Source: Rutidosis leptorrhynchoides | Taxonomy: Eukaryota > Streptophyta > Magnoliopsida > Asterales > Asteraceae | Assembly: GCF_046630445.1 (NCBI RefSeq) | Contig: NC_092341.1 | Span: 30,146,001-30,210,000, forward strand | Reading direction: 5' to 3' | DNA: 64,000 bases | In this document: one piece after another, positions 53,251 through 64,000 of the stretch | How positions within the stretch are numbered: position 1 is the first letter of the stretch | How the letters are laid out: each line of letters begins with the position of its first letter | Notes under the pieces: generated by a model | The model's database searches: none | Seen by the model: only the letters and a program-made list of their open reading frames with translations | Told to the model about the DNA's origin: nothing | Made by a program: the position numbers and the translations under genes

Positions 53251-54678
53251 TGATGTGTAATTTCGTACTCTAAATTATTAGCTAAATACCTATCGATTAT
53301 CACACAATACAGGCAACTATAACCAGTTCGTGTAGTAATTAAACAAGTATTTGACCAATTCGTTCCACAGAGAGCAGGTAATTGAAAACTTGAACTATTA
53401 ATTATTCTAAGATTTAAAAGGGGGTTTTGTTGTAAAACTGATTAAACGCGAAAGTAAATTAAACTTAACTCAATAAGAAACAAAGGTATCCACTTAGCTA
53501 CAATTCCCTAGGCTAGGATTGCTCGTTTAAACCCGTTAATTAAACAATTACAATGATGTGACACTGTATTTATTTGTCGATTCCTACAGTTTAAGACTAG
53601 CAAACCTAAGTATAACTGTCGTTAACCTAGAGTTACTAACCAATTCACAATGGTATTACTCAAGATTATAATCTAACTTAGGTTGGTTTGGTGTCCCTTA
53701 CAACCTCACAATTATTGCAACTAATTTCAAGCTCAACCACTATACGATTAATTTTATTATCGGTGTCCCTCATAAAATCTCACATATTCCTAAATTATTC
53801 ACGTTCAATAATCTAGTAAAAGCTATTAATCAATTTAACTGTCGTTAGTTAATCAATAACTTCCGTGATCTAACAATCAATAAGCTTTAATAACGGTGGA
53901 TCTTAGCTAGACATAAACTTGTGTAATTTTAATTAATTGTTATTAACCAAAAGATCGCAATCCATCACCTAGGTTCATGCATCTAAGCGAATACTAAATA
54001 TTTAGCTACTCATGGTAAAGCAAAGAACAAATAAATAAGAAGAACAATTAAACATAATCATTGAATTGAATGAAGAACAAATTAATAAAAGTAATTAAAC
54101 TAACCAAGAATGATATTGTAGCTTAAACCCTTGTAAAATAATGAAGAAAGACAAAGAAATTCGTAACTAAAGTTGCTGTAGGCTAAAGTTCGGAATAAAA
54201 ACTGCATACCCTAAATTGGGGTAAAATTCGTCTATTTATAGAAGCTGGAAAAACAGCTGAAACCGACCTATGTCGCGATCCGCGACATCTCATCGCGATA
54301 CGCGACAACCTCATCGCGTTACGCGATAAACAGGACGCGACAAAGCTGCTTAATACGCGACAGAATGGTCAGAACGGCCCTTTTTCCATGTCGTGTTCTG
54401 ATGCACTTCATCACGTATCATGATGACCAAAACGCGATAAACCTTTTCCTGAAGCGATGGAAACGGATTTTTTTCACCCGAGGCACATTTATCTTCAACT
54501 CTAACTTTGTTTTGGCTATAACCTCAATAAAATCAACAATAATGAGCCAACGAACCATATCTTGACACTTTTCTTCATTTCAAACTTAAATAACTCGATA
54601 TCTCCACCAAAGTCTTCAAAATACTAGCAAATGGAACAAGATAACGCCCAAAATATATGTATGAAAATGGCGTTATCA
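53251..54678 (-). repeat. 5' LTR of the Athila-type element
   Basis: 1428 bases. Minus-strand order: LTR start, CpG repeat block (54362-54271), TATA ctataaatag (54241-54232), transcribed part, LTR end, PBS. Confidence 0.93.
54271..54362 (-). repeat. CpG-rich CGCGATACGCGACA block upstream of TATA
   Basis: Five or so variants of cgcgatacgcgaca/cgcgttacgcgata end about 30 bases before the TATA box on the minus strand. They are matched in the other LTR at 42185-42275. Confidence 0.85.
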
Positions 54679-54683
54679 CATAG

Positions 54684-54858
54684 TCGTACGAAACACATCA
54701 AGATAAGGTATCATTTTATTCGACAACATATAAATGATGGTACTTTATTATTGGAGAAAATCTTTGGTACGAAGAATCCTGCTGATATGTTTACTAAGGT
54801 TGTTACGATAGAGAAATTGAGGTTTTGCATTACCTCAATTGGTCTTCTAATGAATTGA
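54684..54858 (+). pseudogene. Copia gag-pol, 3' end after the insertion
   Basis: It continues the RNase H end (TKHIKIRYHFIRQH ... ADMFTKVV) and stops at TGA 54856-54858. It joins the part ending at 41164 once the insertion and one CATAG copy are set aside. No second D-to-Y type change is seen in this short piece. Confidence 0.9.
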
Positions 54859-55080
54859 TGAGAGAAGACCCCAACTAGAGAATTAGAGAGTTAATGTTTC
54901 AATTCTAACAAGTAGTGTTGAAGACCTTGTATCGAAAGTCTGCTCATCCGAAATATGTGTTGAGTATGAGTGTCCCAAATGGAGTTTGGCGGTATAATGG
55001 TGGTTTAACGTTCTTAGTTAGATCATTGATATTTTGGGTTGACGAAGCTTGGGTTTGTTCAAAGTATCCAAGTGGGAGAT

Positions 55081-55525
55081 TGTTGGAGATATGGAGAACT
55101 TTAAACAATTAGAGGGAAGATTCCAGGAAACTCACACGAAGCTTCCACAAAGTTGTTAGGAAACTCACATGTAGCTTCCACGAAGTTGTTAGGAAACTCA
55201 CATGTAGCTTCCACGAAGTTGTGAGGAAATTCACATGTAGCTTCCACGAAGCTGTCAGGAAACTCACATGTAGCCTCCATGAAGCTGTCAGGAAACTCAC
55301 ATGAAGCTTCAAGGAATTGTTTTTAGCTTACTCCTTAAACCATTCTATAAATAGACCCTCTTGTAACTCTTTGTAAACACACCACAAATATTCAGTAAAT
55401 ACATTCTCTAGTTGGTCCGTGGACTAAAGCAATCACAACGATTGCATATAACCACGTTATCTCTTGTGTCGATTTACATTTCTTGCACTTATAATCTTTC
55501 ATTCATTAAGTGGGTTAGTAATCTA
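55081..55525 (+). repeat. 3' LTR of the plus-strand copia element, truncated
   Basis: It matches 36906-37385 up to ggttagtaatct, with six 33-bp units (55127-55324) and TATA at 55346-55353. It is cut where the Tekay-type LTR begins at 55526. Confidence 0.9.
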
Positions 55526-55811
55526 TGACAACCCTGAAATTTCCGACTAAATTTAAACCTAACTTCGACCAATTCCGACGATTCACGAACAATTATTTGA
55601 AAATAATAATGCATCAGTATTAATTTATTATATTAATATTATTAGTATTATTATTAATATAATATTTAACAAAATTATAATTAATTTACAATTATCATTA
55701 TCAGTAATGTCATTATGATTAAAAATATTATTATTATTATTATTATTATCAAAATTATTATCATTTATCATTTATTATTATTATGATTAATAATATCATT
55801 AACATAATTTA

Positions 55812-55852
<41 letters not shown>

Positions 55853-55994
55853 GTATTATCATTATTAGTATTAATATTACTAATATTAGTAATATTATTG
55901 TTATACTTATTATATTATTATTATTAATTATTAATTATATTAAAAGTATTATTATTAATATTATTAGTATTTTTATTATTATATTTATTAATAC

Positions 55995-56036
<42 letters not shown>

Positions 56037-56867
56037 ATGAATACAACAGATACCTAATTGACCTAATATGTTTATTTTTTTATTTATCGTGAGTCAGCTC
56101 CACATATTTTTTATCTCCATCAGATTCGTGATCAAGCTTTATATTTTTTTATATATCTCCTGATTAATTTTTTATTCACAGCTGGTTTCAATTTTGTATT
56201 TGTCGATCATATTCATTAAACAAACATATGTACATCTTCAATCATTCATAATTATCATGTATATATGTTACAACTACAATTCGTAAACGAAAACAGAAAA
56301 AGAGAGTAAAACAGAAGTCGACACCCCTGTTCTTATTCATTTTTCAAAAACCTCGATTTCGAAACCCATTTTAAAATATATAAATGCAGATGTGTTAGGA
56401 ATTAACTACTAAAACTATCTACAAAATCTTGGATTCCAATTCTTTCTATCGAGTCTGAATTTTGGAGTCAAAGTTTCAAAATAAAAAGTCAACCTTTTTG
56501 TCCATCCTAAAATTCGATTTATGTTTAATGTTTCTGGTTAAATTGACGAGTAAGAAAGTTACTAGGAGTCATTTACAACTTGTTTCATGTTATAATTACA
56601 AGCTAAAACGATCTAGAATTTAAAATCAAATCTTGAGTTTATATATTTTTTTTACGTAACAGCTACTGCTGCTGTTTGGTTTAATTTTTTTTTTAATTCA
56701 ATTCATCAAACGTATATATCCGTTTCTATTAAAACCCCTAAACCTAACAGATTACTTCTTGGTTATAATTATTGAGGTGTCGGGTCGATTGATTTAATGA
56801 AGAAGAAAAGAAATAGGAAAAAGAAGAAATGGTTTATATAAAATTCAATAGGGATGATTTCAGAAAA

Positions 56868-56938
56868 ATGAAAATGGTTCAATGGTTAGTGTTGTTGCGG
56901 TGAGCGAGAGGTCACGGGTTCGAGTCCCGTCTTGGGCA
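56868..56938 (+). ncRNA. tRNA-derived (SINE-like) sequence
   Basis: An A-box-like tggttcaatggtta (56875-56888) and a perfect T-arm (acggg ttcgagt cccgt, 56914-56930) with B box ggttcgagtcc are present in tRNA spacing. However, the 5' acceptor (atgaaaa) does not pair with the 3' acceptor (cttgggc). It therefore looks like the head of a tRNA-derived SINE or a decayed tRNA, and is followed by a TTA microsatellite from about 56970. Confidence 0.5.
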
Positions 56939-56971
56939 TATTTTTTTAGAAAAGCTTCTAAGGTAGTTATT

Positions 56972-56975
<4 letters not shown>

Positions 56976-57061
<86 letters not shown>

Positions 57062-57062
57062 G
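56976..57062. repeat. ATT trinucleotide microsatellite
   Basis: About 85 bases of near-perfect ATT repeats. A second block lies at 57342-57421 and smaller ones at 55800-55850. Confidence 0.93.
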
Positions 57063-57341
57063 ATTTTTAGTTATTGTTAATATTGCTAGTATTATAATTA
57101 TCATTATTGTTATTTAACACGTATTATTATTATTATTATTATGATTATAGTAAGTATTATCATGAAGTATTTTTTTATTAAGTATTATGAATATTATTGT
57201 TACTAATATTATTATCATTACTAGTATTATTATCAAAATTAACATAAGTATAATTTTCTTTGGTGGTATTATTATTATTAAAAAGGAATTATCATTATTA
57301 TCATTCTTACAAAAATTATTATTTTGTTAACATTAAAACTA

Positions 57342-57423
<82 letters not shown>

Positions 57424-57782
57424 ATTATCATTACTATTATCATTATTTATAAAGGTATTATTATTATAATTAACATAAGTATTACTATTATTAAAATGAC
57501 TATTAAATTTTATTTTCATAAAAACTATCATCAATAATATTAAAAATTTTCATTTTAAATTATTATTATTACTATCATTTTTACTATTACCAGTATCATT
57601 ATTATTATTAAAAGAACTATATTATTATTAATAATAATGTTACTAGTAATACTATTATTATTATTATCATTTTTACTACTAGTATTTTTATTGTTATTAC
57701 AAAATAATACAACTCATTATTCATTATCATTATTAATATCATTTTATCAAATAAATACTTATATATATAAGTATATATATAA

Positions 57783-57908
<126 letters not shown>

Positions 57909-58750
57909 CAATTGAAATATATATAAAATTATTTGATTATGTGTTAATATATATACTTGATATAGGTTCGTGATTTCGAGGACAACTCTGCACTTGATCA
58001 GTGCCATCATACACATATTTACTACAAACAATCGTATCATATTGTGAGTTTTCATTTGCTCCCTTTTTATCTATATTTTTGGGCTGAGAATACATGCACT
58101 ATTTTATAACTGTTTTTATGAAATGAATACTAATACTAAAACTGATTTTGGGTGAGTTTTCATAGCTCCCTTTTTATATATATTTTTGGGCTGAGAAAAC
58201 ATGTGCAACTTTTATAACTATTTTACACGTTAGACACAAATACCAACTATTAAACTGTGTTATATCTGGCTATGTCTTGCAAGTCCCCACTCCGACAAGG
58301 ACAGTACAACTTGTCACGGGGCAAACTTCGAAACTGTTTAGTCTAAATATTACAAACTTGACACTAATTTTAGATCCCTGCGAGATCTACTTTTATAAAT
58401 AAAAATCTTGAGATCTATATCTATTACTGAAATCATTATTTATGACTAACATATGAACTCACTCAACCTCGCGTTGACTTTTTAAGCATGTTTATTCTCA
58501 GGTACTTAAATATTGCTTCCGCTGTATATCTGCTGCTTTGATGATGATTTCTTGCCATGCTTGGAGTCTTCATGCATTACTTATCGATTCATTTAAAAAC
58601 ATTTAATGCTTTAAATACAATGTAATCTATTTATCTTCCGCTGTAAAACTCAATAAAACGTCTCATATAGAGTCGTTCTCATTTATACAACTGTGATTTG
58701 ATATAATTAGTCACAAATACCCCAGGCCCTATTTGGGGGTGTGACAGAAT

Positions 58751-58762
58751 TGGTATCTGAGC
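58751..58762 (+). promoter_or_regulatory. Primer-binding site, initiator tRNA-Met-like
   Basis: TGGTATCTGAGC differs at one base from TGGTATCAGAGC. It starts four bases after the LTR end. Confidence 0.75.
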
Positions 58763-59685
58763 AGGCTGTTGTAGAGAACCAGGATTGCATTTTATGTGTG
58801 CCTTATACAATTAGGTACCTTAGCAATGTAGGACAACAACTTTCTTTGACTATAGTGCCTTTAATTGTTGCCTTTAATTGTTAAATGCTACACTATACCT
58901 TAGAAACTATGCTTATTAAATTCTTTAATCTTTCTTAGAATGCCAAGCCAATCTAAGAACTCTGTTCACTCTCCTAAGTACTATCCAATTCCGCCACCAC
59001 ATTTAAATGTGGCACCGTTCTCGACATTCTTTTGTCATCTATCATGGTTTTGTGTATTACACATGTATTACATGAAATATTATCCATGATTTTTGAAACT
59101 CCTATATTTGTTACTATTCATACTCAGACGTATAAACTCCCTTTTATATCACGTACCTATATGCCTTATGCCTTTATGCATCGGTTTGCGAACCGGAAAA
59201 TGTCATTGGGTTATCGATAACTCAAAGACAATAAAATGTCATCACTATTCATATTCATTAGTTTCAAAATCTTTGCTTTCTCGTTATTTTTGATCATTGA
59301 ATTTTCTTGACGAGTGGCGTCTACGAAACTCTAGAATGGAAGGGTTTGGATTACCGATTTAAAGGATCCTATAGCTCAAGCCCCTAGACCTGAATAGGCC
59401 ATTACGAATTGAAAGTCTTTAATCGAAAGATTATCAGATTACATACTTATCATTTTATTATCTTGACACGTCATACTGCCATTATTGCATAAATGGAGTA
59501 TAGACACATCATATCTTATCATATCTTATCATATCTATCCCAATAGACTTTGTCTAACACTTTTCCTAAATTTCTCCGTAAATTACGGAAATCTTTTTGC
59601 TACATATACATATTCAAGGAGACGAATATATCATTCAGTATTCAACACCCACTCGTATCAAAAACCCTAATTCCAATCACATAAT
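58763..59685 (+). other. Leader of the second Tekay-type element
   Basis: It follows the PBS with gtagagaaccagg, as in the complete element. Short open stretches (for example from 58940) have no supported product. Confidence 0.5.
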
Positions 59686-60200
59686 ATGGATTTCTCACTT
59701 GATTCCTCGAACTCCTCGAGCTCCAATGGTAGCGTAACCGGAACAAACGAACCAATTAGCCATCATCTATTTTGGAAGAATTAGGGATAGGTTCGTAGTC
59801 TACTTAATCAATGGAGAAGTGAAGAAGGTGATCCTTTTCCCCCACCGCATTGCCCTATTGGCGAAGAACCTGAAGCACTTACCGGCGAACCAATCCGGAA
59901 CACCATTTTCACCCTCATTTCCAGGATATCCCGTCACGAGTATATAATATCTAGAATTCTAGATCTTATTCATCCCCTTGTCCGAACCGCCAATCATCCC
60001 GGTGTAATAAAGGAAGTCAATGAGCTTCGCGCTCGAATAGTGGCTCTGGAGAATATGGTGCAAAATCTAAGAGCATCAGCAGCACCAGCAGCATAACCAG
60101 CACCACCAGTACCATCAACATCACCACCAACAGCATCAGCTTCATCAACAACAACATCCGCATCCCACTCAGTACCTCAAACATTAACATCATACGCCCC
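59686..60200 (+). pseudogene. Pre-gag leader ORF, broken copy
   Basis: The frame begins MDFSLDSSNSSSSNGSVTG at 59686. It has TAG stops at 59782 and 59788, then stays open through RSEEGDPFP, LTGEPIRNTIFTLI and a helical stretch (EVNELRARIVALENMVQNLR) to a TAA near 60094. After that a Q/H-rich run (QQHQQHNQ) appears in another frame, ending with TAG near 60200. The parallels with 4290-5095 (RNEEGEP, LTGEP.RNT, E.R-rich helix, Q/H tail, even the same AAPAA-stop) show that the two copies share a coding ancestor. Function is unknown; the charged heptad-like helix suggests oligomerisation. Confidence 0.55.
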
Positions 60201-60278
60201 ATAGATACCAAGGAATATTAGTAATAATGAGTTAAGATGTATTAACTCATTCTTCCTGAAGAATTATATATGTATACG

Positions 60279-60372
<94 letters not shown>

Positions 60373-60905
60373 TTTGAAACAATAATAAATCTTTTCGTAC
60401 TAAGCTATTACGTGTGAATCTTAACTAGTATGTACTACTTGGTTAATTCATATCACTAATACGCTATGATGTACATCCTTCGTTAATGACTTAACAATCG
60501 TTAATCACTACTTCAGCACAATAAACTCCATTTCATAATAAACCAAGTGTATTATTCAAATACATGTTTGATTTTACACTTCTATTTTCGATGTACTCGA
60601 AACTTTCTAGAAAACATCATTAGTGCCTTGTGAATTTCACAAGAAATCCACGAGCACCAACATCATATACCGAGGTATATCAATAACAATGAACGATGAA
60701 GTATTGATTCATAACTTCGTTAAAGAAATATTCCGCGACGATTATGTACTCTCAAGTTTTGAAGATTATATATTCTCGTTTCAACCATAAATCAAATGAG
60801 CTTACTATCATTGTTCATACCGCCGTATCAAAATCACTGATGTATAAAGTGTGAGAATAAAAAAAGTGATTCGAGTGAAGTGTGATTTTATTTTAAGTTC
60901 TGTAT
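60201..60905 (+). other. Rest of the Tekay-type leader, then junction to the Athila-like piece
   Basis: It contains an AT microsatellite (60278-60370) and words shared with the leader at 9240-9320 (tactaagctatta, tacgctatgatgta). The junction with Athila-like sequence lies at roughly 60.8 kb and no target duplication could be assigned. Confidence 0.45.
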
Positions 60906-60942
60906 TGCTTGGGGACAAGCAACGTTCAAGTGCGGAGATATT
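60906..60942 (+). promoter_or_regulatory. Athila-like 3' internal end with PPT
   Basis: The words cttggggacaagcaacg and ttcaagtgcggagatatt precede the LTR. They match the PPT-side sequence of the complete Athila-type element (minus strand: gaggacaagcaagg, ttcaagtgtgggggattt). Confidence 0.7.
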
Positions 60943-61406
60943 TGATAGTGCTCCAAATGAACATATATTTAGGCATAATATCCTTCCAATATGTAAAGAT
61001 TTTAGTTGTAATTGTTCTATTTTTATGTAATATTCGTTTAAATAAATAAGTGCGAAGATAAAAGAAGAAAACGACGATTTGAAGACGCAAATGACCAAAA
61101 AGCTAAAAAGTACAAAGTACAATTCAAGTGGTTTAAATTATTGATGAGAAACGTCTAAAAATTACAAGAGTACAAGCCGTGAAACGTAAAGTACAACATA
61201 TTAAATAGTACGCAAGGACGTTCGAAAATCCGGAACCGGGACCAGAGTCAACTCTCAAAGCGCGACGCAACAGACTAAAAATTACAAGTCAACTATGCAC
61301 ATGAATATAATATAATATATAATTAATTCTTAAAATTATATATATTATATTATATATTAAAACCGTCGGCAAACTAGAAAATAAAGTTAGGTGAGCTGGA
61401 TCAGAG

Positions 61407-61456
61407 GGCCATGCGATCGCATGGCCTGGAGGCACGATTTCCATGCGATCGCATGG
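61407..61456. repeat. Palindromic CCATGCGATCGCATGG motif, two copies upstream of TATA
   Basis: 61407-61426 is a perfect 20-bp palindrome and 61441-61456 a perfect 16-bp one. Two more (63016-63031 perfect, 63048-63063 with one change) lie after the PBS. Confidence 0.93.
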
Positions 61457-61478
61457 CAGCAGTTTGCTGGTCAGGTAC

Positions 61479-61486
61479 TATAAAAA
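61479..61486 (+). promoter_or_regulatory. TATA box of the Athila-like LTR
   Basis: tataaaaa lies 23 bases after the second palindrome. A pyrimidine-rich start region follows about 30 bases downstream. Confidence 0.72.
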
Positions 61487-62829
61487 GGCAACGAATTGGA
61501 CGAGTAATATACACCTTTTTCTTCTTCTTCCTCTGTAATCATAATTATATTTTTAATTATAATTTTAATTTTAAATTAAGTTTAATAATAATTGGGTTAT
61601 TGTAAGGAATGTTTTAAAGTTTTGTAAGTCGAAACTTTGTCCGTGTAACGCTACGCGATTAATCACCACTGTAAGCTATGTTCTTCCTTTTTAAATTAAT
61701 GTCTCGTAACTAAGTTATTATTATGCTTATTTGAGCCAAAGTAATCATGATGTTAGACTAAATATTAAGACGGGGTTATTAGATTTTGTACCATAATTAA
61801 GGTTTGGATAAAAGACCGACACTTGTGGACATTGGACTATGACTATTAATAGATAGGGGGTATTGTCTAATCGAATGATAACTCATTAGAATCTGTCGAA
61901 CCTATCTTCAAATTAGTTAATCTAATAATTATTAAAATGATTATGTATGTCCTATTTAGTGACATTTATACGACATCTTTTACGATCATTTAATTAATTA
62001 TTCGGGTTGGGTAATTGATTATTCATTCTGATCAAGTGGGTAAATTAATATTCATATCTCATTAAAACAGGGGTGGATTACATACAAGGATAATTGGTGT
62101 AATTGTTAACAAAGTTATAAAACCTTGGATTACACGCAGTCGATAACCTGGTGTAATCATTAAACAAAGTATTAAAACCTTGTTACAGTTCAAATCCCTA
62201 ATTAGTTGGAATATTTGACTTCGGGAATAAGGTTAATTTGACGAGCATTTTATAATTATGACCGATGGACTATTATGGACAAAAACCAAATAGGTATCAA
62301 ATAATCCAGGACAAAGGACAATTAACCCGGGTAACAATTAATTAAAATCTAAACGTCAAACATCATGATTACGGAAGTTTAAATAAGCATAATATTTTTA
62401 TTTCATATTTCATCGTACCTTTATTTACTGTCATTTTAATTACTGCAATTTACTTTATCGCAATTTAAATTCTATCATTTATATTATCGTCATTTATTTT
62501 TACGCTTTCTTTAAAATCAACAAACCGGTCATTAAACGGTAAAAATCCCCTTTTATAATAATAATAATACTACTTATATATATATATTTATATTTTTAAA
62601 ATTATAGGTTTAAAAATATAGCGTTAAACTCAGCTAGCTCCCTGTGGAATGAACCGGACTTAGTAAAAACTACACTACTCTACGATTAGGTACACTGCCT
62701 ATAAAGTGTTGTAGCAAGGTTTAAGTATATCACATCTATATAAATAAATAAAACTTGTGTAAATTGTATCGTATTTCGTAATAAAAATATAATATTATTT
62801 CGTACACCTCTTCTTTAACATCAAGTTTT

Positions 62830-62847
62830 TGGCGCCGCTGCCGGGGA
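62830..62847 (+). promoter_or_regulatory. Primer-binding site, tRNA-Asp
   Basis: TGGCGCCGCTGCCGGGGA matches the plant tRNA-Asp 3' complement with one difference and follows the LTR by six bases. Confidence 0.88.
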
Positions 62848-64000
62848 CCCGGCGAAACGCTATATTTTTACGCTATATTCTAAAAAAATAATAATATTAA
62901 TTTTTAAGCTATTTTTGTAAAAATATAATTTTATATAAGTTTTTTTTTTAAAAAAAAAGAGTAAAAGTAATCGGGCCCAACTGTAGCAGCCCATCAGCTC
63001 GCCTGGATCTACAACCCATGCGATCGCATGGCCCAGAAGAGTTAAAACCATGCGACCGCATGGCCTATTCTGACACGCCAGGACTGATTCTGGTACTGCA
63101 TTAATTACGGAGTATTATTAATTATTATTATTAACTAACCCTAATTAGGGTTTAATTAGTTAAAGTTTAATATTAGTTTTAATTTAATTATTTAAATGGT
63201 AATATTAAGATTATTATAGTTTTAATTAATTATATAAAATTAATACTTTTTAAAATAATAATATAAAAATAATATTTTTATAAAAAATTTATACTTTTAT
63301 AACTTTAAGTTTTATTTTTATATTTGTATCTTTTTAATGAATTAATTTGTAATTTGTAATTTATCGTTCGTACTTAGTTTTAAATTTAGTTTTTTCTGTA
63401 GTATTTTATATTTCTAGATTTTTAGGCTTTGCCGTAAAATCCCTTAAGTACTTTTTCTTTAGACTAAGATTTAGATGCTTTAGAATTTTGCGACACCGTT
63501 TTAAGATTTTCGTACTTTTTAAGTTATTGCCATTTTGGATATAGTATTCCTTTTAAGCTTTAATTCCTTTAGACATAAGTTTTAAATTTTAGTTTTTAGA
63601 CTTTTAAGTTTCGACGCTCCATTTTATTATTTTTCGACGCTTAATTTTTTGACCTTTTATTTTTCGACGTTTTTCGACGCGCTCTTTTTCTTTCTTATTT
63701 CTCGACGCTCTAGTTTTTAGGACATAGAATTTTCTATTTCTTCTCTAAAATTTCAAAACGAAAAATTATTTTAAGCGGTTAAATTGATAGACATCCAAAA
63801 TTTTCTGGTTCGTAGTAATAGTTGGATTTGTTAGTGGCGAGTTGTGGGCTTCCAATTTAAAGGGTCCTGGCTACCTGCTGCATCTATTGGCTATTCGAAA
63901 CGTGGGCAAAATCAGAAAAGTCTATTAATTTGATAACTTATATAATTTTTATCTTTTATAACTAATAGGATATTCAGTGAATGCACCGAGCAAAACGTTC
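62848..64000 (+). other. Leader of the right-hand Athila-like element, cut by the window end
   Basis: AT-rich and noncoding, with two more palindrome copies (63016-63063) and ttcgacg words (63610-63710). Gag has not yet begun, and no ORF is supported. Confidence 0.6.

Larger units (their letters stand above)
41165..54678 (-). mobile_element. Complete Athila-type Ty3 element with env-position ORF
   Basis: LTRs at 41165-42591 and 53251-54678 (TGATGTGTAA... to ...GCGTTATCA) are very similar. The target duplication CATAG is at 41160-41164 and 54679-54683. The minus-strand order is LTR, tRNA-Asp PBS, gag-pol (52947-47587), an internal promoter-like block, an env-position ORF in two exons (47143-44934), about 2.3 kb of noncoding DNA, PPT, LTR. 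A tRNA-Asp PBS, a DLGAS protease, FMDD RT and a large ORF after integrase fit Athila. Gag-pol has seven in-frame stops, so it is inactive although the LTRs still look alike. Confidence 0.94.
36906..55525 (+). mobile_element. Plus-strand Ty1/copia element split by an Athila-type insertion
   Basis: The 5' LTR is 36906-37385, the initiator tRNA-Met PBS 37388-37399, gag-pol 37422-41164 continuing at 54684-54858, the PPT (agtgggagat) 55071-55080, and the 3' LTR starts at 55081. The Athila-type element at 41165-54678 interrupts it and is flanked by CATAG duplicated from copia sequence. The 3' LTR is cut at about 55525 by another LTR element, so the right target duplication cannot be seen. Confidence 0.93.
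60943..62823 (+). repeat. Athila-like LTR between a PPT and a PBS
   Basis: It begins TGATAGTGCTCC and ends TAACATCA. CpG palindromes at 61407-61426 and 61441-61456 are followed by TATA (61479-61486) and a CT-rich start region (tttttcttcttcttcctctg). A PPT on the left and a tRNA-Asp PBS on the right make it both a 3' and a 5' LTR, so it joins two internal regions. Confidence 0.75.

Noticed and set aside
55109-55312. Repetitive minus-strand ORF (LHVSFLT repeats)
   Set aside because: The 33-bp LTR repeat is a multiple of three, so any frame through it stays open; no conserved gene.

Overview
The window is plant nuclear DNA, most likely from a composite (Asteraceae). It is AT-rich, has almost no host coding sequence, and is built of plant LTR-retrotransposon families (Tekay-type chromovirus, Athila-type Ty3, two Ty1/copia lineages) placed inside one another. 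The Asteraceae assignment is an inference from the style of the elements, including the CCATGCGATCGCATGG motif, and is not proven here. The only plausible host gene is a truncated F-box gene at about 27.3-28.1 kb. A short plastid-derived fragment (rps12 intron region) and a block of degenerate telomere-like repeat lie beside it.

Left third (1-21.1 kb): related Tekay-type Ty3 elements. A complete copy (5526-16817, + strand) has 2.9-kb LTRs, the 5-bp target duplication CCAAC, an extra pre-gag ORF and one long gag-pol frame with two in-frame stops and a C-terminal chromodomain. It sits exactly on the PBS/LTR boundary of an older minus-strand relative, whose leader is at about 3908-5525 and whose LTR is at 16823-21086. 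A minus-strand solo LTR (783-3902, duplication GAATT) lies in the left flank.

Middle (21.1-36.9 kb): a 10-bp tandem array; an LTR-like sequence with CpG-rich palindromic repeats that is split by a second solo LTR (22120-25035, duplication ACTGA); an AT-rich unit with inverted ends; the plastid fragment; the telomere-like block; the F-box gene; and a complete but dead copia element on the minus strand (28242-33568, duplication CCAAT) just upstream of the F-box start. A MITE candidate and a 347-bp tandem duplication follow.

Right half (36.9-64 kb): a plus-strand copia element (36906-about 55525) is split in its RNase H/3' region by a complete Athila-type element on the minus strand (41165-54678, duplication CATAG). 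The copia 3' LTR is in turn broken by another Tekay-type LTR and leader (55526-about 60.8 kb). That is followed by an Athila-like LTR lying between a polypurine tract on its left and a tRNA-Asp PBS on its right, a tandem-dimer arrangement that continues to the window end.

The points most worth following are: (1) the env-position ORF of the Athila element, which looks like its own transcription unit with CpG-repeat block, TATA-like box, 3-codon first exon, 719-nt GT-AG intron and main exon; (2) short tandem or palindromic repeat blocks directly upstream of the TATA box in four different LTR families here; (3) a conserved pre-gag ORF in Tekay-type copies; (4) a copia element whose primer-binding site is complementary to its own LTR instead of to initiator tRNA. 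No bacterial-type system, CRISPR array or intact host gene cluster was found. LTR identities and insertion ages were judged by eye only.
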